The notes under the pieces: generated by a model | Told to the model about the DNA's origin: nothing | Databases searched by the model: none | Seen by the model: only the letters and a program-made list of their open reading frames with translations | Virus record (IMG/VR): IMGVR_UViG_3300042384_000211 | Span: 1 to 64,000 of that record | Direction: 5' to 3' (one strand) | Source of the DNA: a virus | Length of the DNA stretch: 64,000 nucleotides | Shown here: positions 1 to 8,490 of the stretch, piece after piece | How positions within the stretch are numbered: the stretch's first letter is position 1 | How the letters are laid out: every line of letters starts with the position of its first letter | Program-made: the position numbers and the translations under genes

Positions 1-1706
1 CCTTCTTCTACTCCTTTACTAACAGAATCATGATAGTATTCAGCACTTGCTACTGCTAAACCATTGGCTTCTGCGTACTGTTTAGCACCTTTGTGTGTGC
101 GGAATTTCTTTTTAACTGTTTTAGTTTTTGGATCGTACACATAGAAATCGTTGTTCCACGTAGTACGTGCTTCCACCACACCTTGATTTTGCTTTTTAAT
201 CCATGCATTGGCTTCTTCAGCTGATTTAAATGGACCAGCAACACTTCCGCCTTGACCATCTTTAAATACACGCCAAACACCGTCTTTAGTTTCACGACCA
301 GTGTAGTTTTCTGCTAGGTCTTTTACTAAACGTACATCTTGTTTAAGCACTACTGCTTGCCCACCATCTTCTAAGTCTAGGTCAAGATATACACGATTTC
401 TTAACTTGTCAGTTTTGATCTGACGAACATATCCAGTTTTACCAGCATCACGACCTTTAACGATAGTAACTTTTTTGTGTAGACCTTTGCTAGGACCACG
501 ACCTTCTGCCATGTTACCATGATCTATGTAAAAGCGTTCGTTGCTACTACCATTAGCCGCTGCATTGTCTTTAGCATTGTTTAAATTTTGTACCAATGAC
601 TCAATACTTTTTGGGTTAAGATTGATTTTTCTGTTACCACGTTCATGTTCGTATGATTTACCAGTTTCTAATGTGTAGCCATAGTATTCAATAAGTTCAG
701 CTAACGTACCTGACTTACTACGCTCTCTACCATTTCTTTCTGATGTTATTGAGTAAACATCAGCCGCACCTTCACCAACTTGTGTATAAGGATGTGGATC
801 GTTTTCTTCTTCGTCACGAGTGCGATCGCGCTCTTGTTCGGCATCAGTTGGAACTTCTTTAGGCCAAGGAATTGATTTTCTTTTTTCAGCACGTTGTTTA
901 GCTTGAGATTTGGCAAATTCTTCCATGCCTTCTCCTAATAAATCTTCGTCGTCATCATGATCCCAGCTATCTTCTTCATCTTCGTCATCATACTCTTCTT
1001 CTTCTGCAGGACCGTAGTCCATAACATCTAAACTATCCCAGTCTGGATTTGGAGTATAGTTACCATTGGCTTTAACTGCAAACTCTACAGCTTTATGTGC
1101 TAGATCATCGTAGCCCGTAACTAGACCAATGTATGGCTCTAATTGATCAAAACTGGCCTCGTTAAATTCATCACCGTCGTTATAGTGACGATAAACAATT
1201 TTACTAGACGCACGTAATACTTCACCTTCAATAGTATCTGCTTTACCTTGACTTGGAACTAATTCTGCATATAAAGCATCGTATTCTTTTTGTAATGCGC
1301 CAGTACCACTCCAATATGTATGCGGACTATCTGGTAATGTTACACGGTCATTGCCTGTGTTCCAACCTTCTTCAACTGTAGTATAACGTTTACTTGGTTT
1401 ACCATGTTTAGTATATTCACGACGTGGACGATCACTCTTACGACCTGGACGTTTAGGCTCTACACCAATGTCATCTTCATTAAAGTTAGCATACGCCTCT
1501 GATAAGTCCCACTCTAGGCTCTTTTCTTCTGAGACTTGACTAAGGCCTTTAAGCATATTGTCCTTGCTGTCGCCAACTAGTTGACCTTTAAAAGGATGTT
1601 CTTTGCCACTTTTAGCAACATCAGTTCCCCGAACTTGATCTCCTGCACGTTGTTTAGGTTCGCCGGCAAATTTAGTTACCGCTTCTAATAGTTTACGCAT
1701 ATCCAT
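1..1706 (-). CDS. Partial acidic phage protein with KOW-like segment
   Basis: The frame is open to the window edge, so the C-terminus is missing; at least 568 codons are present. It starts at ATG 1706, whose A is shared with the stop of the preceding small gene (TAATG). A highly acidic D/E stretch lies near residues 229-255, and a KOW-like segment (VTIVKGRDAGKTGYV) lies near residue 412. I do not recognise the family. KOW motifs often contact RNA or proteins, but that is only a hint here. Neighbours are virion-type and hypothetical phage genes, so a structural or assembly role is possible. Confidence 0.85.
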   Translation of the reverse strand, partial: MDMRKLLEAVTKFAGEPKQRAGDQVRGTDVAKSGKEHPFKGQLVGDSKDNMLKGLSQVSEEKSLEWDLSEAYANFNEDDIGVEPKRPGRKSDRPRREYTKHGKPSKRYTTVEEGWNTGNDRVTLPDSPHTYWSGTGALQKEYDALYAELVPSQGKADTIEGEVLRASSKIVYRHYNDGDEFNEASFDQLEPYIGLVTGYDDLAHKAVEFAVKANGNYTPNPDWDSLDVMDYGPAEEEEYDDEDEEDSWDHDDDEDLLGEGMEEFAKSQAKQRAEKRKSIPWPKEVPTDAEQERDRTRDEEENDPHPYTQVGEGAADVYSITSERNGRERSKSGTLAELIEYYGYTLETGKSYEHERGNRKINLNPKSIESLVQNLNNAKDNAAANGSSNERFYIDHGNMAEGRGPSKGLHKKVTIVKGRDAGKTGYVRQIKTDKLRNRVYLDLDLEDGGQAVVLKQDVRLVKDLAENYTGRETKDGVWRVFKDGQGGSVAGPFKSAEEANAWIKKQNQGVVEARTTWNNDFYVYDPKTKTVKKKFRTHKGAKQYAEANGLAVASAEYYHDSVSKGVEE

Positions 1707-1876
1707 TATTGTTTTCTCTTTTTCTTTGTAGGGGTAGGGTTACGTTTCATAAAAATACTGTTGCCAAAGCCGGCTCCGCTACCAGGCATACTTGTAGCTA
1801 CCGCTCCAGATGCTGTGGCACCTACGCTGGCATTTTCTGCAACTGATTGTTTTTGTGTAACTTCTGTAATTTTCAT
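1706..1876 (-). CDS. Small Gly/Ala/Ser-rich protein with basic tail (56 aa)
   Basis: ATG at 1876 opens 56 codons and the stop overlaps the next start by one base, as in many gene pairs here. The middle is rich in small residues (Gly, Ala, Ser) and the C-terminus is strongly basic (TKKKRKQ). No family is recognised. A TATAAATA-like box with one mismatch lies a few bases upstream. The coupling to the large acidic gene suggests co-translation. Confidence 0.65.
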   Translation of the reverse strand: MKITEVTQKQSVAENASVGATASGAVATSMPGSGAGFGNSIFMKRNPTPTKKKRKQ

Positions 1877-1884
1877 ATGTATAT

Positions 1885-2223
1885 TTATGCAACTTTGAAA
1901 CTTATCTCTGTCGGAGTGGTACTTACTGTAGTTAGGCTGTAGTTGACTGACTCTATTGATTGCAGGCTAAACTCGGCTTGTTCGGGTATATGGGTTACTG
2001 ATTCTAACTTTAAGGTATGTGTTGGCATACTATCAATACTAATCCATAAATTTTCTTGAAGAAAAGTAGAATCATCCCATATCCATGTACGCTCGATAAC
2101 CAACTCATCATCAATGTAAAGCCTATATCTGCTGTCACGATATTTTTCTTCCCAATGCTGTTTGGCCCAAGTAGGACGAACGCAGTGGACCTCTACTGTT
2201 ATATGTGTAGTAATATCAGACAT
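1885..2223 (-). CDS. Hypothetical beta-rich protein (112 aa)
   Basis: The protein has alternating hydrophobic strands and no cysteine cluster, signal peptide or membrane segment. Its pattern (ligand-like strand with YIDDELV, then a hydrophobic strand near THTLKLESV) resembles the protein at 2968-3417, suggesting two related beta-sandwich proteins. The next gene downstream begins within a few bases. Function unknown; the location among virion-type genes makes a structural or binding role plausible. Confidence 0.75.
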   Translation of the reverse strand: MSDITTHITVEVHCVRPTWAKQHWEEKYRDSRYRLYIDDELVIERTWIWDDSTFLQENLWISIDSMPTHTLKLESVTHIPEQAEFSLQSIESVNYSLTTVSTTPTEISFKVA

Positions 2224-2937
2224 CTAAATCAAACCAAGTGCCTTCATGTTCTTGTTAGGAGTATCCGGATGTACATCAACAGTAAGCGCATTTGACCAAC
2301 GTGGATCTTTGGCTTCTTTCTTATTCTTTGGAATGTAACCACTGCACTCTAACAACATGCCTTTGCGTACAGCAAGGTATAATGGTTCAGCTAGTTTACC
2401 AGCACCTGTTGCCTGCGCAAATGCAGACAAATCGCCTGCTTTGGCTGCTTCACGAGCCAAACTAGCACTAACACCGACTATACCGTCTGCGTCGGGATCG
2501 CGATCGCCGCTACTAACAAAGTTAATAGAGTCAAACTTGTACATACCAGCAGGTCCTTCTACCCCATTATATTTGGTTAGTAATTCTTTGAAGTTTTCTA
2601 AACGATCACTACCTGCAATAAATGTAACTTTACGATAGCCTTTACTGTATAACCAAGCTGCAACCTGCATGATAGTTTTTAATTGGGTGTCTTCTACTAC
2701 GTGATCTGCGTGTTTAGCAAACATAGCTTTGACAAATTTAATTTTTGTCTGATAGTCTAGGGGATTCTTTTTACTGTCTTGTGTTTGACTAACAAATACA
2801 AAGTAGTCACCACCAGCTGCGGCGTTGGCCACAGTGTTGATCAGTTGTTCGTGCCCAATGGTAGGAGGATTCATGCGGCCAAAGCAAAATGCCGCATGTT
2901 TTTTGTCTATTGCTTCAAATAATTGCTGTAAAAACAT
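2224..2937 (-). CDS. Nucleotidyltransferase-fold protein (NadM/CoaD-like)
   Basis: Residues 17-32 carry the nucleotidyltransferase signature FGRMNPPTIGH, a variant of the (H/T)xGH nucleotide-binding motif, and IAGSDRLENF later in the chain fits the second conserved region. The superfamily moves a nucleotidyl group from ATP or CTP onto a phosphorylated substrate such as NMN or phosphopantetheine. Length (237 aa) is longer than minimal NadM/CoaD enzymes; the C-terminal ~60 residues (YIPKNKKEAKDPRWSNAL) look like a phage-specific extension. The gene abuts its neighbours and is probably co-transcribed. The substrate cannot be assigned; an NAD-related role is one option. Confidence 0.8.
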   Translation of the reverse strand: MFLQQLFEAIDKKHAAFCFGRMNPPTIGHEQLINTVANAAAGGDYFVFVSQTQDSKKNPLDYQTKIKFVKAMFAKHADHVVEDTQLKTIMQVAAWLYSKGYRKVTFIAGSDRLENFKELLTKYNGVEGPAGMYKFDSINFVSSGDRDPDADGIVGVSASLAREAAKAGDLSAFAQATGAGKLAEPLYLAVRKGMLLECSGYIPKNKKEAKDPRWSNALTVDVHPDTPNKNMKALGLI

Positions 2938-2967
2938 AGTAAACCTAAAGTGTATACTATATTTAGT

Positions 2968-3417
2968 TTATAGTTTTTCTAACAGCCAAATGTAAAATGG
3001 AGTTGAAAATTTTAGTATATAAGTACCATTCCACCCAAGATTTACACATTGATCTAAATGATTAATAGTTTCGCCTTGGAATTCATGTGGTTTGTCTAAA
3101 ATATAAGTAGCATCCCAACATAGGCTGCCTAAACTTATGTCATCAATGATAATGTCTTCAATGTTGAGCAACATGTCTTTGATCACTTCGTCGTCAACTA
3201 CCTTGGTGTCTTGATCTGTTTTATTTTCTAAACGTACCTTTAGTTGATGACTACCTTCATCTAGTTCACGTTTGAAACTAATAGGTTGCGGTACATTAGG
3301 TTCAGCTATTTCAGACTGCACTACAACATGATCGTCTACCCAAACAGAAAACTGGGGCTTTTTGTCCCAGTATGTTCCGCTTAATACTACTTCAAAGGTA
3401 AGCCTTTCTTGTGACAT
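2968..3417 (-). CDS. Hypothetical beta-sandwich protein, possibly carbohydrate-binding
   Basis: The 149-residue protein has strand-like segments and an Asp-rich central loop. The pattern FEVVLSG, VWVDDHVV, HQLKVRLENKTDQD and IIIDDISLG resembles calcium-binding carbohydrate-binding modules, but this is a weak likeness. Its stop overlaps nothing, while its start overlaps the stop of the glycosyltransferase gene by one base. It looks related to the 1885-2223 protein. A glycan-binding or virion role is inferred only. Confidence 0.7.
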   Translation of the reverse strand: MSQERLTFEVVLSGTYWDKKPQFSVWVDDHVVVQSEIAEPNVPQPISFKRELDEGSHQLKVRLENKTDQDTKVVDDEVIKDMLLNIEDIIIDDISLGSLCWDATYILDKPHEFQGETINHLDQCVNLGWNGTYILKFSTPFYIWLLEKL

Positions 3418-4220
3418 TATTTTGGTTGATGTGCGTTAGGATGTTCTGCTTGTTTTTTACCAATTAATACGTCTAGGTCACCAGCAAATTCATAGTGTCC
3501 GCTGTGATTTAACAGAACTTTACTATGTGCGTAGATTTCGCCACCAATAGCTGCCCAGCGGCGACAGAATAACCAATCTTCACTTAGATAGTGACCTTTC
3601 TCATCAATAGCAGTGTCAAAAATACTATACATGTGTGGCTCATATTGTTTACCTAGGCCCACATCATCTACGTATTTTGTTTCTGGATGTGCAGCAATTA
3701 GTTTTTCGTATACATGGCGTTTGAACAACATAAAGCCAGTACCCATAGTGTCTACTGGAAAAATGTCATTGATAATTTGTGTGCCTGGTTTAACATTAAT
3801 TACATAACTAATTGGCAGAGCTTTTTTAGGATACAACCCACCGATAACATCTTTTTCAGTAGTTAACATTTGAAAAATACTTTCTGGTTGAAATCTGATG
3901 TCAGCATCAATAAACATAAAATGAGTGGCTTTATCATTGGTCATCATTTTAGCCATTAAGTTATTACGAGCACGAGTAACTAAACTTTCGTTAACCATAG
4001 TGTCTAAACTCCACTGTAGGCCCATACGCGACGCCAAGAGAATAAAACGTAAAAAACTAGTAAAACATGGTTCTGTAATTTGTCCGCCATAGCAGGGAAT
4101 ACCAAAGTGTACATGGTATTTGCTAAAGTCGTGTTGTTGCGGTTGACCTTGTTGTGGTGCATTTTGTGGGTTAATCATAGGTACTGAATTGGGTTTGATG
4201 CGTTTAGACTGTTTAGCCAT
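3417..4220 (-). CDS. Glycosyltransferase (GT-A-like)
   Basis: After a Gln/Pro-rich N-terminus the protein has a GT-A type core: a nucleotide-sugar region, a DxD metal-binding motif at residues 105-107 (FMFIDADIRF), and a following QMLTTEKDVIGGLYP segment common to phage and giant-virus glycosyltransferases. Such enzymes move sugars from nucleotide-sugar donors onto DNA, protein or glycan; the acceptor here is unknown. The ATG at 4220 has an AGAGAG ribosome-binding site. It ends in a one-base overlap with the next gene. Confidence 0.8.
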   Translation of the reverse strand: MAKQSKRIKPNSVPMINPQNAPQQGQPQQHDFSKYHVHFGIPCYGGQITEPCFTSFLRFILLASRMGLQWSLDTMVNESLVTRARNNLMAKMMTNDKATHFMFIDADIRFQPESIFQMLTTEKDVIGGLYPKKALPISYVINVKPGTQIINDIFPVDTMGTGFMLFKRHVYEKLIAAHPETKYVDDVGLGKQYEPHMYSIFDTAIDEKGHYLSEDWLFCRRWAAIGGEIYAHSKVLLNHSGHYEFAGDLDVLIGKKQAEHPNAHQPK

Positions 4221-4244
4221 TGAAAATCTCTCTTTTAAATTGAA

Positions 4245-4409
4245 TTATGCTCTTTCGATTTCTACAAGTGTGCCAACACCTGCAAGTTCTTGTACTACTG
4301 CTTCTAAACTTTGCAACACGTCATTACTGACAATTTCTGCTGTAGTTTCACTGTCTTTTAACAGTTTACTTACTTTGATTACTAACACTTCTTCTTGTAA
4401 CTTTGCCAT
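4245..4409 (-). CDS. Small acidic phage protein (54 aa)
   Basis: A 54-codon frame begins at ATG 4409 behind a good AGGAG site and ends at TAA 4245. The product is acidic with a heptad-like Leu/Val spacing (VLVIKVSKLLKD, VLQSLEAVVQEL), so a helical, possibly coiled-coil fold is likely. A T4-type late promoter box lies 29 nt upstream. No family recognised. Confidence 0.75.
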   Translation of the reverse strand: MAKLQEEVLVIKVSKLLKDSETTAEIVSNDVLQSLEAVVQELAGVGTLVEIERA

Positions 4410-4437
4410 ATCAGACTCCTTAATAATATACTACTAT

Positions 4438-4445
4438 TATTTATA
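4438..4445 (-). promoter_or_regulatory. T4-type late promoter box
   Basis: The minus strand reads TATAAATA, the T4 late promoter consensus, about 29 nt before the start of the 54-aa gene, in an intergenic gap. It would drive the small gene and probably the glycosyltransferase downstream. Confidence 0.6.
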
Positions 4446-4470
4446 GGAGTCATTCATGGTGTTAAAATTA

Positions 4471-6780
4471 TTATAATACAATATAACCGTGTTCGTCAAC
4501 TGTTTTATCTTCTAACAACTCCACAGTCACCGGTGGAATAACAATAAATTTTACCTGTTCATCGGCCCAGTCTACAGTAACAACACTGCCTTGGACCATA
4601 TGTTCAAACAACATTTTCTTACTTAACGGAACTTTAATAAGCTCATTGATCTTACGTGACAGCGGACGTGCGCCCATTGCAGGTTCGAAACCGACTTCTG
4701 TTAGATGATCAATCAATGATTCGGTAGCACGTAGTTTGATAGATTTTTCAGCTAACAGTAAGTTAAGTTCATTGATAAACTTAACAACAATTTTTTTCAT
4801 TGAAATTTTGTTTAGGCTATTAAACTTAACCACAGCATCTAAACGATTACGGAACTCTGGGCGGAAGAATTTCTTAACAGCTTCATCGTCTTCACCCGTT
4901 TTGGCCAGATCACGACCAAAGCCAATGTTGTTACGCTCATTGTCTGCAGCACCTAAGTTTGACGTTAAGATTAAGATTGCGTTACGGCAGTCTGCTTTCT
5001 TACCATTGGAACCTGTGATAGTACCTTCATCCATGATCTGTAACAGCAAGTTACTGATATCTGGGTGAGCCTTTTCGATTTCATCTAGCAAGATAATTGA
5101 GTGTGGATTACGTTCAACTTCACTGATTAGTAAGCCGCCGCCTAAGTTGCCATCTTCGTAGCCTACATAGCCCGGAGGAGCACCAATAAGTTTAGCCATG
5201 GCATGTTTTTCTTGATACTCACTCATGTCAAAGCGGATTAGTTTCATACTAAGATTTTCACTTAGTAGTTTACATAGTTCTGTTTTACCAGTACCTGTTG
5301 GGCCTAAGAACAAGAAGTTGCCTACAGGTTTGTTATGTGCTTTCATTCCAGCCTTGGCTACATAGATCTTTTCTAATACTTCTTCGACTGCTGAGTCTTG
5401 CCCATACAAACGATCTTTGATAGTTGATTCTAAGTTAATCAAGTTCTCGCTGGCTTTTTCGCTGACCAAGTTCTCTTTAGGGATCTTAGTGGCTTTAGCA
5501 ATGGTGTCAACAATAGCATCTTTGTCCACAATAAAGTCAGCATTCTTAATTTTTAATCTAGCGCAGCTCATGTCAATTAGGTCAATGGCTTTGTCTGGTA
5601 ATCGTTTGTCTGTTTGATAGCGCATACTTAAATCTACAGCAGCTTCGATAGCTTCGTCTGCAATGGTACCACCGTGGAATTTTTCAAAGTGCTCACGTAG
5701 GCCTGTTAAGATTTCTTTGGCAATGTCTGCGCTTGGTTCGTCAATGTTTAGTTTGTAGAAACGACGCATTAGAGCACGATCTTTTTCAAAGCTCTGAGTG
5801 TATTCTTCGTAGGTAGTTGAGGCAATAACTTTGATTGTGCCGCGGCTTAGAGCTGGTTTAATCATGTTGGCAAAATCTACACTACTTGAATTACCAGAAC
5901 CTGCACCCTGCATTTGATGTGCTTCGTCGATGAATAAGATAGTTTTGCCTTTTTCAGCTAGTGCAGCTAATATATCTTTGAGTTTTTCTTCAAACTCACC
6001 GCGATACTTACTGCCAGCTAACAAATTGCCTATTTCTAAATTGTAGACTGTGTATTCTTTAAGATACTCAGGAACTAGACCGTGAACAATTTTGTGTGCA
6101 AGACCTTCTGCAATAGCAGTTTTACCTACGCCTGGATCGCCAATCATTAGCACATTTGATTTATGACGGCGTGCCAAGACCTGCGCGATTTCTTCAAGTT
6201 CGTATTCGCGTCCAATGACTGGATCTATCTTGCCTTCATTGACCTGCGTGTTAAGATTAGTGCAATATTCGTCTAATATTTGCTCTGATCGATCTTTCTT
6301 AGGTCTATTAGATTCTTTTTTAGTAGCAGACACTAATCTATCTTTATTTTCTTCAGCATAGTATTCTATAAATTGCTTACGATTAATACCATATTTTACT
6401 AAAAAGTATGCCGCGTAACTATTAGTTTCTTGACTAATACTTAGATATAAATCAACAGGCTCCATTTGATCACGAGCACTAAACAGTACCTGAGTAAAAG
6501 CTCGATTAAATACTCTTTCTAAACTGTGTGTTCGTTGTGGTGCAAGATCTTCTTTTTCTGTATTAATTAGATGTTCTTGTTTTCCTAGGTAATCATAAAG
6601 ATCACGTAAAAGATCTTCGACCTCAATACCATAATCGTTTAATGCTTTATTGAAATTTCTAAATTCAACCAATGCTATTAACAAATGTTCAAGAGTTACA
6701 TACTCGTGTTTGTAATCTTTGGCAATGGTACTTGCTGTTTCAATGATATGTTGTATTTCAGGATTTTGATTTAATGACAC
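4471..6780 (-). CDS. clpA: ClpA/ClpC-like AAA+ unfoldase
   Basis: The 769-residue protein matches ClpA in size (E. coli 758 aa) and order: an N-domain with two Clp_N-like repeats (about 1-145), a first AAA+ module with Walker A GDPGVGKT at 214-221 and Walker B ILFIDEAH at 281-288, and a second with Walker A GPTGTGKT at 493-500 and Walker B ILLDEIE near 563-569. Residues 619-621 read IGF, the ClpP-docking tripeptide of ClpX (IGL in ClpA), so it should dock to ClpP; a ClpP gene lies at 62.3-62.9 kb. It would unfold proteins for degradation in the cytoplasm. The start is GTG at 6780 with AAGGA seven bases upstream. A T4-type late promoter precedes it. Confidence 0.93.
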   Translation of the reverse strand: MSLNQNPEIQHIIETASTIAKDYKHEYVTLEHLLIALVEFRNFNKALNDYGIEVEDLLRDLYDYLGKQEHLINTEKEDLAPQRTHSLERVFNRAFTQVLFSARDQMEPVDLYLSISQETNSYAAYFLVKYGINRKQFIEYYAEENKDRLVSATKKESNRPKKDRSEQILDEYCTNLNTQVNEGKIDPVIGREYELEEIAQVLARRHKSNVLMIGDPGVGKTAIAEGLAHKIVHGLVPEYLKEYTVYNLEIGNLLAGSKYRGEFEEKLKDILAALAEKGKTILFIDEAHQMQGAGSGNSSSVDFANMIKPALSRGTIKVIASTTYEEYTQSFEKDRALMRRFYKLNIDEPSADIAKEILTGLREHFEKFHGGTIADEAIEAAVDLSMRYQTDKRLPDKAIDLIDMSCARLKIKNADFIVDKDAIVDTIAKATKIPKENLVSEKASENLINLESTIKDRLYGQDSAVEEVLEKIYVAKAGMKAHNKPVGNFLFLGPTGTGKTELCKLLSENLSMKLIRFDMSEYQEKHAMAKLIGAPPGYVGYEDGNLGGGLLISEVERNPHSIILLDEIEKAHPDISNLLLQIMDEGTITGSNGKKADCRNAILILTSNLGAADNERNNIGFGRDLAKTGEDDEAVKKFFRPEFRNRLDAVVKFNSLNKISMKKIVVKFINELNLLLAEKSIKLRATESLIDHLTEVGFEPAMGARPLSRKINELIKVPLSKKMLFEHMVQGSVVTVDWADEQVKFIVIPPVTVELLEDKTVDEHGYIVL

Positions 6781-6807
6781 TATATGATCCTTTTGGATAT
6801 GTTAAAA

Positions 6808-6815
6808 TATTTATA
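6808..6815 (-). promoter_or_regulatory. T4-type late promoter box upstream of clpA
   Basis: The minus strand reads TATAAATA about 28 nt before the GTG start of the ClpA-like gene and overlaps the end of dnaJ. This predicts separate late expression of the unfoldase. Confidence 0.55.
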
Positions 6816-7641
6816 AGTTAGGTTTGATCGTTTTAAGTATGTTTAATTGATCTGCATCTAGTGTTGGAATTTTTATATGTACTGCTACTATCAAATCACC
6901 TCGGACATTGGTATTCATGTAATATAATCCTTGTCCTGCAAGTCCAAATTTAGCATTATACTGGCACGCCTGAGGTATTTTAACTGAAAATTCTTTGCCG
7001 TCAATGCCTTGAATTGTTCGATCGGCTCCAAGCATAGCATCAATTGCATCTATCTCAATGTTAGCAATTAAGTTGTTGCCATTAATTTCAAATCGTTGAT
7101 CGTGTATTACAGTAATAATAACATATAAATCGCCTCTAGTCAATGTCTCAAACATGTTATCTCCCATACCACTGTATTTGATAGTAGTGCCGTTACCGAC
7201 ACCTCGTGGAATGTTAACATCTATGGTGAATCTATCACCTTTGGTAGTTTGTACACTAATTGTGCGTTTTTGGTCGTTTAGGGTATCGCTTAATTGAATT
7301 GAAAGTTGTACCCGTAGGTCTTTGTTTCTGCGTGGCTGACGCTGTTGTTGCTTATGACCAAATCCCTGCTGGAAGAACTGGCCAAAAATATCATGTACGT
7401 CTCCACCGCCAAAGTGATACTCAAATCCACTGCCTTGATTGCCAAACGGGTTGGGATTATCGTGTTGTTGTCGCTTAACAGGATCAGTTAAGGTTTCGTA
7501 TGCACTTTGAATTTCTTGAAACTTAGCAGTATCGCCACCTTTGTCAGGGTGGTGTTTACTGGCCATAGCTCTATAGGCCTTTTTAATTTCTACTTCTGTG
7601 GCGTTTTTTCCTACGCCAAGGGTTTCATATGCGTCTGTCAT
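6811..7641 (-). CDS. dnaJ: DnaJ/CbpA-like J-domain co-chaperone
   Basis: The J domain occupies residues 1-65 with the HPD motif at 31-33, which stimulates DnaK ATPase activity. A Gly/Phe-rich linker with FGGGDVHDIFGQFF follows, then two C-terminal beta domains. There is no CxxCxGxG zinc finger, so it is a CbpA/type B protein (276 aa). The start at ATG 7641 fits the J-domain N-terminus (MTDAYETLG) and lies only seven bases below a TATAAT box, so the mRNA is predicted to be leaderless. It probably supplies substrates to host DnaK. Confidence 0.92.
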   Translation of the reverse strand: MTDAYETLGVGKNATEVEIKKAYRAMASKHHPDKGGDTAKFQEIQSAYETLTDPVKRQQHDNPNPFGNQGSGFEYHFGGGDVHDIFGQFFQQGFGHKQQQRQPRRNKDLRVQLSIQLSDTLNDQKRTISVQTTKGDRFTIDVNIPRGVGNGTTIKYSGMGDNMFETLTRGDLYVIITVIHDQRFEINGNNLIANIEIDAIDAMLGADRTIQGIDGKEFSVKIPQACQYNAKFGLAGQGLYYMNTNVRGDLIVAVHIKIPTLDADQLNILKTIKPNL

Positions 7642-7648
7642 AGTAAGT

Positions 7649-7677
7649 ATTATACAATAAAAAAGGAGAACTGTCAA
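7649..7677 (-). promoter_or_regulatory. Consensus sigma70 promoter of dnaJ (leaderless)
   Basis: The minus strand has TTGACA (7672-7677), a 17-nt spacer and TATAAT (7649-7654), all consensus. The -10 box ends seven bases before the dnaJ ATG, so transcription should start at or next to the initiation codon. The -35 box lies in the loop and 3' arm of a terminator-like hairpin. Confidence 0.8.
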
Positions 7678-7687
7678 GCTCTCCTTT
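7659..7687 (-). terminator. Terminator after the holin gene, overlapping the dnaJ promoter
   Basis: An 8-bp stem (AAAGGAGA / TCTCCTTT) with a 10-nt loop is followed by a U-rich run. It lies just past the end of the holin -1 frame (7714) and shares sequence with the dnaJ promoter. Confidence 0.7.
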
Positions 7688-7713
7688 ATATTTACTATCA
7701 AATCGATCTGATG

Positions 7714-7947
7714 TTAAGTTTTCTTTCTACGTAACGGTCTATTTGGATCTACAGCTACTGGTTCAGGTGTAACTTCTGCTTCTTGTGGTATTTCTACCAT
7801 TTCCTGACCAACTGCTATTTCCTGTACTTCGTTAACCACTTCTGGTTGATCTGCCGCAACAGGTACGTTATACTCTGGTGCACTTTGACTTAACCATACA
7901 GGCTCTGTTGAAGAACTTAATACCGGGGCGTCTTCAAACCCTGTTAC
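7714..7947 (-). CDS. -1 frame extension of the holin (77 codons, no own start)
   Basis: This frame stays open from the holin stop to TAA 7714 but has no usable ATG, GTG or TTG near its beginning; a stop in the same frame lies just upstream. Codon use looks protein-like and the product is rich in Pro, Glu and Val with a basic end (PLRRKKT). Read through a -1 shift at 7947-7953 it would add 77 residues to the 96-residue holin. It has no membrane segment and would form a soluble tail. Without frameshifting the stretch would be an unexplained ~230-base gap in an otherwise packed genome. Confidence 0.65.
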   Translation of the reverse strand, partial: VTGFEDAPVLSSSTEPVWLSQSAPEYNVPVAADQPEVVNEVQEIAVGQEMVEIPQEAEVTPEPVAVDPNRPLRRKKT

Positions 7948-8234
7948 TTTCCCGAGTCACCTGCTTCGATAGTTGCTACTTTTTCTTTACCACGTGTCCA
8001 AGCTGCAATACCTAAGATAGCACCCATGGAGATATGGTATAAACCACCGCCCTGTAATGTTAACGGTACCCACATACCTACTGCCTGTCCTGGATTCCAG
8101 TATTGAAGTAAGTTGAATAAGATTGGACCTACAATAAAGTCAAACCAAATTGTTGCCATATATGTTACGGCCATTAGTGGACGCCATTTACTGGTCATCC
8201 AATCTTCTGATTTTTTTTCTGCTGCTGTTGCCAT
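7944..8234 (-). CDS. Phage holin (3TM-type), 0-frame product
   Basis: The 96-residue protein begins at ATG 8234 after an AGGAG site. EDWMTSKWRPLMAVTYMATIWFDFIVGPIL is typical of a holin family of marine and freshwater phages, and two or three hydrophobic segments (about 20-45 and 55-80) fit a membrane protein. Holins open the inner membrane at lysis so that the endolysin reaches peptidoglycan. It closes the lysis cassette downstream of the endolysin and spanin genes. The last codons are GGA AAG TAA, inside a GGGAAAG slippery heptamer, so a longer -1 product is probable. Confidence 0.8.
   Translation of the reverse strand: MATAAEKKSEDWMTSKWRPLMAVTYMATIWFDFIVGPILFNLLQYWNPGQAVGMWVPLTLQGGGLYHISMGAILGIAAWTRGKEKVATIEAGDSGK
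7947..7953 (-). promoter_or_regulatory. Probable -1 ribosomal frameshift site (GGGAAAG)
   Basis: The heptamer is phased as G GGA AAG in the holin frame, immediately followed by the TAA stop. The same heptamer is used in the lambda G/GT tail-chaperone frameshift. An AGGTGA element lies three bases upstream and could act as an internal Shine-Dalgarno. I did not see a clear downstream pseudoknot. Confidence 0.6.
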
Positions 8235-8280
8235 ATCATGCTCCTAATTATTATTGTTATTATTATTTATTAGTTTATTG

Positions 8281-8490
8281 TTAACTTACTGCACTGGCTA
8301 CATCAATTAAATCATTGATTATTTCGTTTAACTGACTTAATTTTGCTAAATCGCCAGCTGCCGCTTCGATAACTTTGGTACTTTGTAAATCTTTAAGTAA
8401 TTCTTTATATTCAGTTAACGATAGCTTACCAGCGTTAAATTCTGCTGCTAATGCATGTACTTCCATTACTACATTGTCTACGCTACTCAT
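8281..8490 (-). CDS. Small helical protein of lysis region (69 aa)
   Basis: The 69-residue product is acidic and mostly helical, with no membrane segment or cysteine. It overlaps the preceding lipoprotein gene by four bases (ATGA), so it is translated with the lysis cassette. No family recognised; a lysis-control role is only a positional guess. Confidence 0.7.
   Translation of the reverse strand: MSSVDNVVMEVHALAAEFNAGKLSLTEYKELLKDLQSTKVIEAAAGDLAKLSQLNEIINDLIDVASAVS

Noticed and set aside
56-295. A 79-codon minus-strand frame near the left edge
   Set aside because: It lies in another frame of the large acidic gene that runs through the edge, and has no ribosome-binding site.
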